This document shows positions 8,678 through 15,919 of a stretch of DNA of 39,258 bases, piece after piece. Made by a program: the position numbers and the translations under genes. Under the pieces are notes generated by a model that saw nothing but the letters and a program-made list of their open reading frames with translations, made no database searches and had not been told where the DNA came from. This stretch comes from Bacteroidales bacterium (GTDB taxonomy: Bacteria; Bacteroidota; Bacteroidia; Bacteroidales; CG2-30-32-10): NCBI GenBank assembly GCA_035353855.1, contig DAOQAK010000041.1, forward strand, positions 1-39,258, given 5' to 3'. The stretch's first letter is position 1. Every line of letters starts with the position of its first letter.

Positions 8678-9847
8678 TTACTCTAAAATTTTATCCACCA
8701 GTTCGCTTTCAAAATCGAAGAAAACCTGTTTTAATGCGCTTTCACCGTTAGTTCCGTAATTCACAAAAAATACCATTGTGATGTTTCTTTCGGGAAAATA
8801 AAAAAGGTCGGCATTATAGCCAAGGTCGCGACCAGTGTGCCCTATACCATAATTTTGTTTTAAAGTAAATTTTTTAATTATACCGTAACCAGTATAAAAA
8901 TCGGTGTCTTCCTGTGTAAAATTAAGCATTTGATCAAGCGACGCCTGGCTTAAAATGGTTTTATCAATAAGAACGGCTTTGATAAATTTATGCAAATCGA
9001 AAACATTTGAAAAAATTCCGCCATAACCATTACCACTACCGGTTATCAGATTCGATACGTTATTTATTTTTCCGTTGTTATGCAAATCAAAATATCCCTG
9101 TGCTGCGGTTGATGGAATTTCTTCTCTTCCCTGATAGTATGTACTTGTCATGCCTAAAGGTTCAAGAACTTTTTCGCGTAAAAGTTTATCATGTTTTTCA
9201 CCGGTTGCATTTTCAATACACATTGAGAGCAATAATGTGTTAGTGCTTGAGTAGTGTGCAGGATAAGGATTATTCAATTCATAAGGATTAACGCCATACA
9301 CATATTTCAATAATTCTTCTTGTGTCCAATCTTTGTTTGGATTATTCAAAACGGCAAGATAAAAATCGGAGGAAGTGATAACATCAAAAATTCCTGTTGT
9401 ATGATTCATTAATTGACGTATCGTTATGCCATCTGCATTTTTTATTTTCTTTAATATACTTGCATCAATATAATTTGAAACGGGGTCATCAATATTTATT
9501 TTTCCTTCTTCCTGCAATTTAAAAAATAATGTTGCAACAAGAAACTTTGTGATGCTGGCTGCTTTTGAAATATGACAGGGTGTAAATTTTATATTATTTT
9601 CAATATCGGCATAACCACCTGCTCCAACCCAAACACCATTTGAATCTTCTACAAGAACTGATATTCCAGGCAATCCCATTTGAACGTATTTATCAATTAC
9701 TGCCCTGAACGTCGCATTTTTAGGATGCGATGAGCTGCTGTCTGCATAATTGCAATCGCAATCCGTTGATGAAACAATATTTTCTTTTTTACAAGATGAA
9801 ATTGCTATGATTAATATTATCGCTGAAATTATTTTGAGTGTTTTCAT
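8678..9847 (-). CDS. Serine hydrolase, beta-lactamase/PBP-like fold (S12 family) lipoprotein
   Basis: A 389-residue protein with a lipoprotein signal peptide (ISSC, lipidated Cys about residue 19). The SxxK nucleophile motif is S98-I-T-K101, followed by RQLMNHTTGI, typical of S12 beta-lactamase-related hydrolases, and a late GHTGRDLGY supplies the KTG-like HTG triad. The second motif, usually Y-x-N, reads Y199-S-S201 in AHYSSTNTLLLS, so the Asn is replaced by Ser. Members include D-alanyl-D-alanine carboxypeptidases, esterases and D-aminopeptidases; the substrate cannot be assigned. The lipoprotein probably faces the periplasm or outer membrane. No operon partner is obvious. Confidence 0.85.
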   Translation of the reverse strand: MKTLKIISAIILIIAISSCKKENIVSSTDCDCNYADSSSSHPKNATFRAVIDKYVQMGLPGISVLVEDSNGVWVGAGGYADIENNIKFTPCHISKAASITKFLVATLFFKLQEEGKINIDDPVSNYIDASILKKIKNADGITIRQLMNHTTGIFDVITSSDFYLAVLNNPNKDWTQEELLKYVYGVNPYELNNPYPAHYSSTNTLLLSMCIENATGEKHDKLLREKVLEPLGMTSTYYQGREEIPSTAAQGYFDLHNNGKINNVSNLITGSGNGYGGIFSNVFDLHKFIKAVLIDKTILSQASLDQMLNFTQEDTDFYTGYGIIKKFTLKQNYGIGHTGRDLGYNADLFYFPERNITMVFFVNYGTNGESALKQVFFDFESELVDKILE

Positions 9848-9960
9848 AATGAAAGTTTTTATTCTTCGTCTATAATCTAAATTCTTAAATCTAAAATATT
9901 TTAATTGTCATTTGTCCGCAAGAGCAGAGTCATTAATAGTCATTTAAATTCTGCATTTAT

Positions 9961-10581
9961 TTATTCTTTTTTCTTTGAAGTTAAAGGAATAGATACGCCA
10001 AGTGCAAAAGTGTTTACCGGAAGAAAAGGAACATAACCGTTTACAAATGGTCCCTGGACATAAGTTCGGATATTCATTTGCAAACGCATGGAATTTGGAT
10101 TATCTTTTTTCAAAGCATAATTTCCACCAAGGTCAACAGCAATGAGCATTTGCGGGCGACCTATTAATTTACTTTTCACTTCATAAACTCCTTCATCATT
10201 CAATTTTAGTGTGGTCATATTTTCAAAAGAATGAAGATAACCACCGCCTAATCCTGCAAATAAATTCAAACGCTGATTTATTTGATTCAAATAATTAACT
10301 GTTGCATACAAACGAATAGCTGTTTGAATAAATCGATGATAATATCCACCAAAATCAGCGCAAAGCCAAAACTGATTTTTTTCTTTTTTATTTATTTTCA
10401 GATTATAAAAAAAATCTATTCCCGGATGAAGCTGACTGTAGAAAACCTTAGGGTAACCGGTAACAGGAAACGAGGTAACATTATTGGAAAGTAAAAATCC
10501 CGCATTTTTATTTTGTGCTTGCGGACTCATTATTCCTGCAAACATAAATGCTATGAGAAATGTGAAAATACTTTTATTCAT
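9961..10581 (-). CDS. Exported protein of unknown function, probable outer-membrane beta-barrel
   Basis: A 206-residue protein with a signal peptide (hydrophobic residues about 5-20, cleavage near SPQAQ). The mature part alternates polar and hydrophobic residues with many aromatic residues (HPGIDFFYNLKI, FGGYYHRF, LFAGLGGGYLHSF), a pattern expected of a small outer-membrane barrel. I do not recognise a named family. It is downstream of the OmpA-type lipoprotein gene on the same strand, but a strong hairpin at 10597-10635 lies between them, so any co-transcription is partial. Confidence 0.55.
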   Translation of the reverse strand: MNKSIFTFLIAFMFAGIMSPQAQNKNAGFLLSNNVTSFPVTGYPKVFYSQLHPGIDFFYNLKINKKEKNQFWLCADFGGYYHRFIQTAIRLYATVNYLNQINQRLNLFAGLGGGYLHSFENMTTLKLNDEGVYEVKSKLIGRPQMLIAVDLGGNYALKKDNPNSMRLQMNIRTYVQGPFVNGYVPFLPVNTFALGVSIPLTSKKKE

Positions 10582-10596
10582 GGTTCTGTTTATTAT

Positions 10597-10635
10597 AAAA
10601 ATGTCAGGCTGAGTTTATCGAAGCCTGACATTTTT
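10597..10635. terminator. Palindromic hairpin (GTCAGGCTGAG-type repeat) acting as terminator
   Basis: A perfect 14-bp stem, AAAAATGTCAGGCT (10597-10610) with AGCCTGACATTTTT (10622-10635), around an 11-nt loop GAGTTTATCGA. The A- and T-runs make it usable in both directions; it follows the stop of the OmpA-like gene by 25 bp. The core resembles a GTCAGGCTGAG...TCGAAGCC repeat that I recognise as frequent in Bacteroidota genomes, so it may be an interspersed repeat co-opted as a terminator. Confidence 0.75.
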
Positions 10636-10659
10636 TTATTACGATAAATATATTTTTAA

Positions 10660-11715
10660 TTAATTGCTTTCTATAATCTGGAAAAGCTCGTCGAGTTTGG
10701 GAGTCAGGATAATTTCGATACGACGGTTTTTAGCTTTTTCTTCTTTTGTAGAATTGGGAGTGATGGGGTCGTATTGACTACGTCCTGCTGCCGTAAGGCG
10801 TTTTGGTTCAACACTGCTGTTAGCGGTAATGATTTTTACAATAGCTGTTGCACGCATTACGCTCAAATCCCAATTGTCTTTTAATGCACCTGTCCCGTTG
10901 TAAGGAACATTATCGGTATGCCCTTCTATCAATACATTGATATCGGTATTGGTTTCAAGAACCTTTGAAAGTTTTTTAATAGCATCCACTCCTTTTGCAT
11001 CAACAGTGAAACTGCCCGAAGCAAACAACAAACTTTCTTCAAGCGAAACATAAACTTTTCCGTTTTTCTGGGTAATGGTCAATCCTTTTCCTTCGTAACC
11101 GGTAAGTGCGTCAAGAACTTTATTTTTCAAAGCTTTTACCGTAGAATCTTTTTTGTTTAATATGCTTTGCAGTTCAGCAAGTTTAGCTGATTTGGCATCA
11201 AGCTCCGATTGTGATTTTTCCAAATCGGTTTTTGATGTTTCGAGTTCTTTACTTAGTGTGTTGAGATTTTTTTCTTTTGCTTCAAGGCTTGCAGCAAGCT
11301 TTTTCAAAGCATCTTCTTTTGAAATCAAGCTGTCTTTTGCTGACTGAAGTTCTTTCAGGATTTTTTGTGTTTCAGTAGTTTTTCCTTCATTCAACTCTTT
11401 TAAGTTTGCCATAAGTTCCTGGTAGGTTTTATTCAACTGGTCATAGTTGGTGGTCATTGTTTTTAGAGAAGTTCCGCGAACAGTTGAATCCAGCTCAAGA
11501 CCTGAAATCCTTTTTTTAAGAATTTCAACTGCAGCTCCCAATTCTGTTGTTTTTGTTGTTAGCGCTTCGTTTTCAGTTTTATAATTTGTGTTTTCCTTTT
11601 CGCAAGCTTCTTTCTTTTTTTTCATTTCTTCCAACTGACGTGCAGGGACACAGGAAAAAAGAAAAGCACTGCAAACAGCAACGTAAAGAACAGGTTTCAT
11701 TTTTGATATTTTCAT
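10660..11715 (-). CDS. OmpA family peptidoglycan-associated lipoprotein with coiled-coil stalk
   Basis: A 351-residue lipoprotein: signal peptide with lipobox FSC (Cys about residue 22), a long heptad-rich coiled coil over about residues 25-200 (many E/K/L repeats), then an OmpA C-terminal domain from about residue 225. The peptidoglycan-binding core is visible as VLIEGHTDNVP, LSVMRATAIV and an NRRIEIIL ending. It is expected to tether the outer membrane to peptidoglycan. The domain is close to the MotB/Pal-like group, but no motor partner gene is present and there is no N-terminal barrel. A TACTTTTG -7 element lies 22 bp upstream, and a strong hairpin follows the gene. Confidence 0.85.
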   Translation of the reverse strand: MKISKMKPVLYVAVCSAFLFSCVPARQLEEMKKKKEACEKENTNYKTENEALTTKTTELGAAVEILKKRISGLELDSTVRGTSLKTMTTNYDQLNKTYQELMANLKELNEGKTTETQKILKELQSAKDSLISKEDALKKLAASLEAKEKNLNTLSKELETSKTDLEKSQSELDAKSAKLAELQSILNKKDSTVKALKNKVLDALTGYEGKGLTITQKNGKVYVSLEESLLFASGSFTVDAKGVDAIKKLSKVLETNTDINVLIEGHTDNVPYNGTGALKDNWDLSVMRATAIVKIITANSSVEPKRLTAAGRSQYDPITPNSTKEEKAKNRRIEIILTPKLDELFQIIESN

Positions 11716-11737
11716 TTTACTGAATTTTAGATTTCTA

Positions 11738-11745
11738 CAAAAGTA
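11738..11745 (-). promoter_or_regulatory. Bacteroidota-type -7 promoter element for the OmpA-like gene
   Basis: The minus strand reads TACTTTTG, a full match to TAnnTTTG, 22 bp before the start codon. No good -33 box was found. Confidence 0.45.
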
Positions 11746-11791
11746 TAAAATTAATATTAAAAATAAGTTTTGCTTTTGAAAATGAAAACGT

Positions 11792-11852
11792 CTGTCATTC
11801 CGAGTGAAACGAGGAATCTAAATTAAGATGCCTCATTTTTCAGGCATGACAG
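11792..11852. repeat. GTCATTCCGAG-type palindromic intergenic repeat
   Basis: CTGTCAT at 11792-11798 pairs with ATGACAG at 11846-11852, enclosing CGAGTGAAACGAGGAATCT and an inner CCT/AGG-bounded region. The core resembles a GTCATTCCGAGCGAAGCGAGGAATCT repeat that I recognise as recurring between genes in many Bacteroidota. It lies between the exonuclease III stop and the OmpA-like promoter. One copy only in this window. Confidence 0.6.
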
Positions 11853-11886
11853 CTAACAAAACAGGTTTTTCCTGCATAACAGATTA

Positions 11887-12651
11887 TTAAAAATCGATTT
11901 CAAGTAAAACCGGACAATGGTCGGAATGTTTTGCATCGGGTAAAATTACCGAACGCTTTAATTTATTTTCCAGCGGTTTGCTTACCATATTGTAATCGAT
12001 ACGCCAGCCAAGATTTTTGGCGCGTGCATTTGCCCTGAAACTCCACCATGTATATTGTTTTGGTTCGCTGTTGAAATAACGGAACGAGTCAATGAAACCA
12101 CTGTCGATAAAGCGCGACAGCCATTCGCGTTCTTCAGGTAAGAATCCTGATGATGTTGCATTCCGAATCGGGTCGTGGATATCAATGGGTTTATGACAAA
12201 TATTATAATCGCCACAAAGAATTAAATTGGGACGGATTTTTTTTAATTCATTTATGTAATTCAAAAAATCTTCAAGCCAGATCATTTTAAAATCCTGGCG
12301 TTCATCGCCACTTGAACCCGAAGGATGATAAACACTAACAACAGAAATATCGCCATAATCAACACGAAGGAAACGCCCTTCGTTATCATATTTTTCAATT
12401 CCCATTCCGTAAAAAACATGATCGGGTTTTTTCTTTGTAAGAATACCAACACCGCTGTAACCCTTTTTCTGTGCCGAATGCCAGAAGCTTTGATAACCGG
12501 CTTCTTCAAATTCAAAAATAGGAATTTGATCGGGCTGTGCTTTGGTTTCCTGGAAACAAACAATATCGGGATTTACAGTTTTAAGCCAGCTTATCAAACC
12601 CTTGCCAATTGCAGCACGCAAACCATTTACATTGTAGGTGATTATTTTCAT
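11887..12651 (-). CDS. xth: Exodeoxyribonuclease III
   Basis: A 254-residue endonuclease/exonuclease/phosphatase-fold protein with the ExoIII/AP-endonuclease motifs in order: KIITYNVNGLRAA at residues 2-14, QETKA (catalytic metal-ligand Glu) near 35, VYHPSG near 108, CGDYNICHKPIDIHDP (Asp/Asn active-site pair) near 146 and the terminal SDHCPVLLEIDF (Asp-His pair). It cleaves at abasic sites and degrades 3' ends during base-excision repair. Its first 12 codons and leader are duplicated 2865 bp away at 15482-15565, on the far side of the restriction-modification genes. The complete copy is this one, so the insertion left the gene whole. Confidence 0.92.
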   Translation of the reverse strand: MKIITYNVNGLRAAIGKGLISWLKTVNPDIVCFQETKAQPDQIPIFEFEEAGYQSFWHSAQKKGYSGVGILTKKKPDHVFYGMGIEKYDNEGRFLRVDYGDISVVSVYHPSGSSGDERQDFKMIWLEDFLNYINELKKIRPNLILCGDYNICHKPIDIHDPIRNATSSGFLPEEREWLSRFIDSGFIDSFRYFNSEPKQYTWWSFRANARAKNLGWRIDYNMVSKPLENKLKRSVILPDAKHSDHCPVLLEIDF

Positions 12652-12714
12652 TAATAAGTATTTTTTTAGTTATATGTTGATGGTTTGTTGCAGCTGGCTT
12701 AGTTGGTAGTCAAA
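12617..12714. repeat. Left direct repeat flanking the R-M island
   Basis: Positions 12617-12700 are identical base for base (84/84) to 15482-15565, and the next 14 bp match with three mismatches. It covers the first 12 codons of xth and about 50 bp upstream of its start, in the same orientation at both sites. The 2865-bp unit between the repeat starts holds the R-M genes and repeat copy B. Confidence 0.95.
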
Positions 12715-12832
12715 AGATTTATATTTTAGTTTTACTGTTAATAATTAACACTATTCTTTTATGAGTTTAACGGATTAAGTACTTGTGCAATTAAAAAGCA
12801 CAAACACACTATTGGCGGTATGTGATTTTTTA

Positions 12833-13555
12833 TCACATTTTTAGCCGAATAATTTCTTGTGTTATTTCTTCTAAAACTTCTTTATTCTGAATTTCCTTCT
12901 TGTTTCCAATTTTTGATGAAAAAACAACAAAAACTTTTCCTCCATACTTTTCTTCAAAAGCATCAAAATTTGCTTGCATTCTTTCGGTTAATTTGTAATT
13001 GCCAAAATTTGAATTTCCTGTTATTGGCTTAATTTGAATTCCAAAAGCTTTTGTGCCAACTTTACCTAAATAATCTACATCTCCTGAATGGTCTAAGTCA
13101 CAATCTGATTCTTCAAATTTTATTTCAGGAAATTTATTAGCGAGAAAATCATTAATGACAGACTTTTCAGTTAAAAATCCATCATAGGTTCTTGGAATTG
13201 TAACTTCATAAACATAATCATAGCAGTCTTGCTTTGTAATCTGTTTGAATGCTTCTGTCCATTCCGGTATTACAACTTCAGTAATTTTCTCATAAAGGCG
13301 TTCTCCCAATTCGGTTAAAATTTCTTTGGTAATTTTAATTGGAACTTTAGTTTTTGTATATGCGTTTTCAAAATAGTACTCATGCCATTCTTTAAAAGTT
13401 TTTGGTTGGCACTCACGAATAAGAGCCATTACGGCACCAACTTTACTTGGTCTTGTAAGTTGATATGCGTTACTTGTGTAATTTAATACTTTCTCCTTTT
13501 TACCGAAAGGTTTTGCATATTTATAAATTGGTTGTTCTTCTTCTAATTCTTCCAT
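12833..13555 (-). CDS. MjaI-like type II restriction endonuclease
   Basis: A 240-residue protein that resembles the MjaI restriction-endonuclease family, whose prototype cleaves the tetranucleotide CTAG. A PD-(D/E)xK-type site is visible: D159-V-D161-YLG, then Q174-I-K176 in FGIQIKP, so Gln replaces the usual Glu, followed by NSNFGNYKLTERM and a KVFVVFSSK beta strand. It is the last gene of a three-gene minus-strand operon: methyltransferase, winged-helix-like protein, endonuclease, with 11 bp between the second and third. Its TGA stop overlaps a small ATGTGAT/ATCACAT hairpin. The nuclease assignment is strong from fold motif and context; the exact MjaI membership and CTAG specificity come from recognition of the family and are less certain. 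Confidence 0.72.
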   Translation of the reverse strand: MEELEEEQPIYKYAKPFGKKEKVLNYTSNAYQLTRPSKVGAVMALIRECQPKTFKEWHEYYFENAYTKTKVPIKITKEILTELGERLYEKITEVVIPEWTEAFKQITKQDCYDYVYEVTIPRTYDGFLTEKSVINDFLANKFPEIKFEESDCDLDHSGDVDYLGKVGTKAFGIQIKPITGNSNFGNYKLTERMQANFDAFEEKYGGKVFVVFSSKIGNKKEIQNKEVLEEITQEIIRLKM

Positions 13556-13566
13556 AATAATAGTTA

Positions 13567-13935
13567 CTAATAAGGTAAAATATTTCTATTGGTTTGATTT
13601 GCAGGAACAGAAACATTCCAATTATAAATGAGGTTAGTTCTTCTCCCATTGATTTCTCTTGCTCTGTTCTCAAGTGAGTCAAGATAATCATGCAATTCTT
13701 GGATATTGTTTCTGTGTATTTTGTAGAAACCTCTTGGTTTTTTTAAAGTGCTGGCAATTAAATCATGATCATGTTGAATACACTCTCTAATTAGATTTCT
13801 GGTTTTGACTTGATTTCCACCAGTAGGGTATCCCATGTGTGCCGCGATTGTTGGAGCGTTAAATGCGTTATTTATTCCGAAATTTAAAAATTGTAGCAAT
13901 CGATTTCTTTCTGCTTGTGTAAAATTAATAGGCAT
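13567..13935 (-). CDS. Winged-helix-like DNA-binding protein encoded inside the R-M operon
   Basis: A 122-residue protein whose start overlaps the 3' end of the methyltransferase gene by 11 bp and which ends 11 bp before the endonuclease gene. The segment LLQFLNFGINNAFNAPTIAA with the later KTRNLIRECIQHDHDL looks like a helix-turn-helix core, and a GFYKI wing strand is followed by a helix (IQELHDYLDSLENRAREI). This arrangement resembles winged-helix domains seen in phage and R-M-associated proteins. It could be a controller or an accessory specificity protein; it is not a classical Xre-type C protein. No function is known to me. Confidence 0.55.
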   Translation of the reverse strand: MPINFTQAERNRLLQFLNFGINNAFNAPTIAAHMGYPTGGNQVKTRNLIRECIQHDHDLIASTLKKPRGFYKIHRNNIQELHDYLDSLENRAREINGRRTNLIYNWNVSVPANQTNRNILPY

Positions 13936-15223
13936 GTGCTGCTTGAAATAAAATTTGAAATTTTTCTTTGTGTTTATATTTTATATTACTATCTACTTGT
14001 GCTAATCCATTTTTAATTAAATGTGCATTAATAAATGTTTTGTTTTCAAGATAGAGATAGCAAAGCAAATTGTTTTCGCTGTCGTGTTTTACATTATCGT
14101 ATTTCAGAAACACTCTTTTCCCTTTTGTTTTTTCAATAAGGAATAAGACAGCCTTCCCGTTAACCAAGGGGTCTTCTTTTATACCAAGTAATTTTATTGT
14201 TAGATCATTGCTTAAACGAATTTTTTCCGGGCTAATAATTTCTTTTACTGTATATAGTTCTTCTCGTTTGTTTGAACTGTCCTTGTCAATCTTAGAACCA
14301 AATTGAAGTTTCTTTAAATCAATTTTTTTATCCAGTGTATGTGGGTCTTTGAATAAATAAGGAAGTTTTTGAATTTCATTTTCAAAGCCAGTTGTTATCA
14401 GTTGTTGAGTTATAAATTCATAAGTTGTTCCGTTCAAGTCCTTTTGATGAACATCCAGTTTTTCTCTAATGATCGGAATAAATTCAGGATTGATTTCAAA
14501 GCCAACAGAATTTCTGTCGTTATTTTTTGCAGCTAATGCTGTTGTTCCGCTTCCTGCGAATGGGTCAAGAACAGTTTCCCCAACAAACGAAAACATTTTA
14601 ATTAGTCGTTTTGGCAGTTCTTCCGGGAACATTGCGATATGTCCGTTTTGTCTAGCGCCTATAAAATTCCAATGCCCGGCAAAAAAAGTATTCCATTCTT
14701 CGGCAGTCATTTTGGAAAGTTCTTTTTGCTCTTTAGTCGGTTTTGGGCTGTCACCAAGTTTTTTGAACACAAGAATAAACTCGTAATCAAGTTTCAAAAT
14801 TCCATTTCTTGGATACGGATAAGAACCCATTTGAACACCGCCACCTGTTGTGTTGGAAGTAGTAACTTTTTGCCAAATGGTAGCACCCATATAGTCAAAC
14901 CCGATATTCTCACAAAACTTGATGATTTCCTCACGAATAGGAATGACTTTATAGCGTCCGTAATAAACTGCTCTGGCAAATTGGTCGCCAATATTTATGC
15001 ACAACCTGCAACCTTTATGAAGAGTGCGGTAACACTCTTTCCAAACTAAATTCAGGTTGTTGATATAATTCTCGTAACTATCATGGAAGCCAATTTGATT
15101 TTCAGTTCCATAATCTTTTAACTGCCAATATGGTGGTGAAGTAATAGCCAAATGTACTGAATTGTCTGACAATTCAGTCATTTGCCTACTGTCACCGTTA
15201 ATTATTTTATGATGGGTTTTCAT
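13925..15223 (-). CDS. Beta-class DNA methyltransferase (probably N4-cytosine) with C-terminal SNase-like domain
   Basis: A 432-residue protein. Residues 1-260 are an amino-methyltransferase with motif IV TSPPYW (28-33) before motif I DPFAGSGTT (220-228), the beta-class order; SPPY is typical of N4-cytosine enzymes. It would protect DNA from the co-encoded endonuclease. Residues about 325-432 resemble a staphylococcal-nuclease fold: IKLLGI, GKAVLFLI, RVFLKYD, CYLYLENKTFINAHLIKNGLAQV. The nuclease Arg residues are absent (K344 in IKLLGI where LRLLGID is usual, and no GR before the CYLYL strand), so this part is probably a binding module rather than an active nuclease. The gene is first in the operon, 19 bp after a perfect TAACTTTG -7 element. 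Confidence 0.85.
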   Translation of the reverse strand: MKTHHKIINGDSRQMTELSDNSVHLAITSPPYWQLKDYGTENQIGFHDSYENYINNLNLVWKECYRTLHKGCRLCINIGDQFARAVYYGRYKVIPIREEIIKFCENIGFDYMGATIWQKVTTSNTTGGGVQMGSYPYPRNGILKLDYEFILVFKKLGDSPKPTKEQKELSKMTAEEWNTFFAGHWNFIGARQNGHIAMFPEELPKRLIKMFSFVGETVLDPFAGSGTTALAAKNNDRNSVGFEINPEFIPIIREKLDVHQKDLNGTTYEFITQQLITTGFENEIQKLPYLFKDPHTLDKKIDLKKLQFGSKIDKDSSNKREELYTVKEIISPEKIRLSNDLTIKLLGIKEDPLVNGKAVLFLIEKTKGKRVFLKYDNVKHDSENNLLCYLYLENKTFINAHLIKNGLAQVDSNIKYKHKEKFQILFQAAHAY

Positions 15224-15240
15224 TTCAAATACCGATTATA

Positions 15241-15248
15241 CAAAGTTA
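15241..15248 (-). promoter_or_regulatory. Bacteroidota-type -7 promoter element of the R-M operon
   Basis: The minus strand reads TAACTTTG, a full match to TAnnTTTG, 17 bp before the methyltransferase start. A TTG (minus strand, 15272-15274) lies 23 bp further upstream and could serve as the -33 box. The island therefore carries its own host-type promoter. Confidence 0.5.
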
Positions 15249-15353
15249 CTTAAATTATACGATTTTTATGTCAATTTTAAGTTTCTTTTTTTACCATTAC
15301 CACCAACTTATATACTACTTTATTCAGGTAATTTCATAGAGTTGCAGTTATTT

Positions 15354-15464
15354 GATTTATACCGACAGAAAAAAGGTTTGCAAAAATATTTTTTGTTTTC
15401 TGTACGGTATAATTCGTTCTAAACAGTTTTGCTTTTGCAAACCTGATAAGAACGAGTATAAATT
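15354..15464 (+). repeat. Double-hairpin interspersed repeat, copy B
   Basis: Third and most diverged copy. Terminal inverted repeats ATTTATAC (15355-15362) and GTATAAAT (15456-15463). Hairpin 1: TTATACCG (15357-15364) with CGGTATAA (15405-15412), extended by CAGAAAA (15366-15372) with TTTTCTG (15396-15402). Hairpin 2: TCGTTCT (15414-15420) with AGAACGA (15449-15455). AGGTTTGCAAAA in loop 1 (15374-15385) is exactly complementary to TTTTGCAAACCT in loop 2 (15433-15444). It ends 17 bp before the right flanking repeat of the R-M island. Confidence 0.75.
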
Positions 15465-15481
15465 CATTTTTATTATTTGTT

Positions 15482-15516
15482 CGCAAACCATTTACATTGT
15501 AGGTGATTATTTTCAT
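15482..15516 (-). pseudogene. Remnant of the 5' end of exonuclease III
   Basis: Reading leftward from an ATG at 15516-15514 the codons give MKIITYNVNGLR, the first 12 residues of the intact xth gene at 12651; after that the frame leaves homology at the island junction and soon enters repeat copy B. It is a by-product of the duplication, not a second gene. Confidence 0.9.
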
Positions 15517-15579
15517 TAATAAGTATTTTTTTAGTTATATGTTGATGGTTTGTTGCAGCTGGCTTGGTTAGTCGTCAAA
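15482..15579. repeat. Right direct repeat flanking the R-M island
   Basis: Identical over 84 bp to 12617-12700, followed by 14 bp with three mismatches (ending in a shared GTCAAA). It is in the same orientation as the left copy. Confidence 0.95.
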
Positions 15580-15766
15580 TTTGGTAAGTTTAAATTTTAC
15601 ATTTAATCAATAACATTAAACCAAACAAGTTGCTCTAAACTTTCAACCTTTAACAAAATTCAAATCATTGCTAAATTAAAAATAATACCGATTGAATATA
15701 TGTAATACTAATTGTATTTATTTTTTGTTTAAAATTCATAAATTATTTTGCAATTACATAATTATT

Positions 15767-15864
15767 GCCGCTAAGTAACCAAGACACTAAGAATCACAAA
15801 GAACATACAATGCCAGCAAAACCAAGCTTCGTGAAACTTTGAGACTTTGTGCCTTTGTGGCAGA
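15767..15864. repeat. CACAAAG-type imperfect palindromic repeat
   Basis: The left arm (15767-15802) is a run of AAG units spaced seven bases apart: CTAAG, CCAAG, CTAAG, CACAAAG. The right arm (15828-15864) is its imperfect inverse, CTTCGTG, CTTTGAG, CTTTGTG and CTTTGTGGCAG. Such CACAAAG/CTTTGTG elements recur in many environmental bacterial genomes. Lying just past the citC stop, it may also end the operon transcript. Confidence 0.7.
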
Positions 15865-15919
15865 AATTTCCACATAATATTTAAAAAAGATAAAATAAAA
15901 ACAGTTACTATTTGAAAAA

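Larger units (their letters stand above)
15224..15919. other. Gene-free stretch between the R-M island and the citrate lyase operon
   Basis: It holds, in order: the methyltransferase promoter (15241-15248), double-hairpin repeat copy B (15354-15464), the right direct repeat with the xth remnant (15482-15579), about 185 bp of AT-rich sequence in which I see nothing (15580-15766), and a CACAAAG-type palindromic element (15767-15864) just downstream of the citC stop. No credible coding region or tRNA was seen. Confidence 0.7.

Noticed and set aside
12325..12654. A 109-codon plus-strand open frame over the xth start
   Set aside because: Antisense shadow of exonuclease III; composition reflects the complementary coding strand.
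12826..12844. ATGTGAT/ATCACAT hairpin as a terminator of the R-M operon
   Set aside because: The T-run follows the stem only on the plus strand; on the minus strand, where the operon is read, no U-tract follows the stem, so it is weak as a terminator.
14639..15049. A 136-codon open frame on the plus strand
   Set aside because: It lies wholly antisense to the methyltransferase gene, whose conserved motifs explain the sequence; no recognisable protein features.
15334..15516. A 60-residue reading frame beginning MKIITYNVNGLR as a second small gene
   Set aside because: Only the first 12 codons match exonuclease III, by virtue of the direct repeat; the rest is repeat copy B read through, so it is a remnant, not a gene.
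15767..15864. CRISPR-like array because of regularly spaced CACAAAG/AAG units
   Set aside because: The units are seven-base periods in an imperfect palindrome, with no repeat-spacer organisation and no cas genes.
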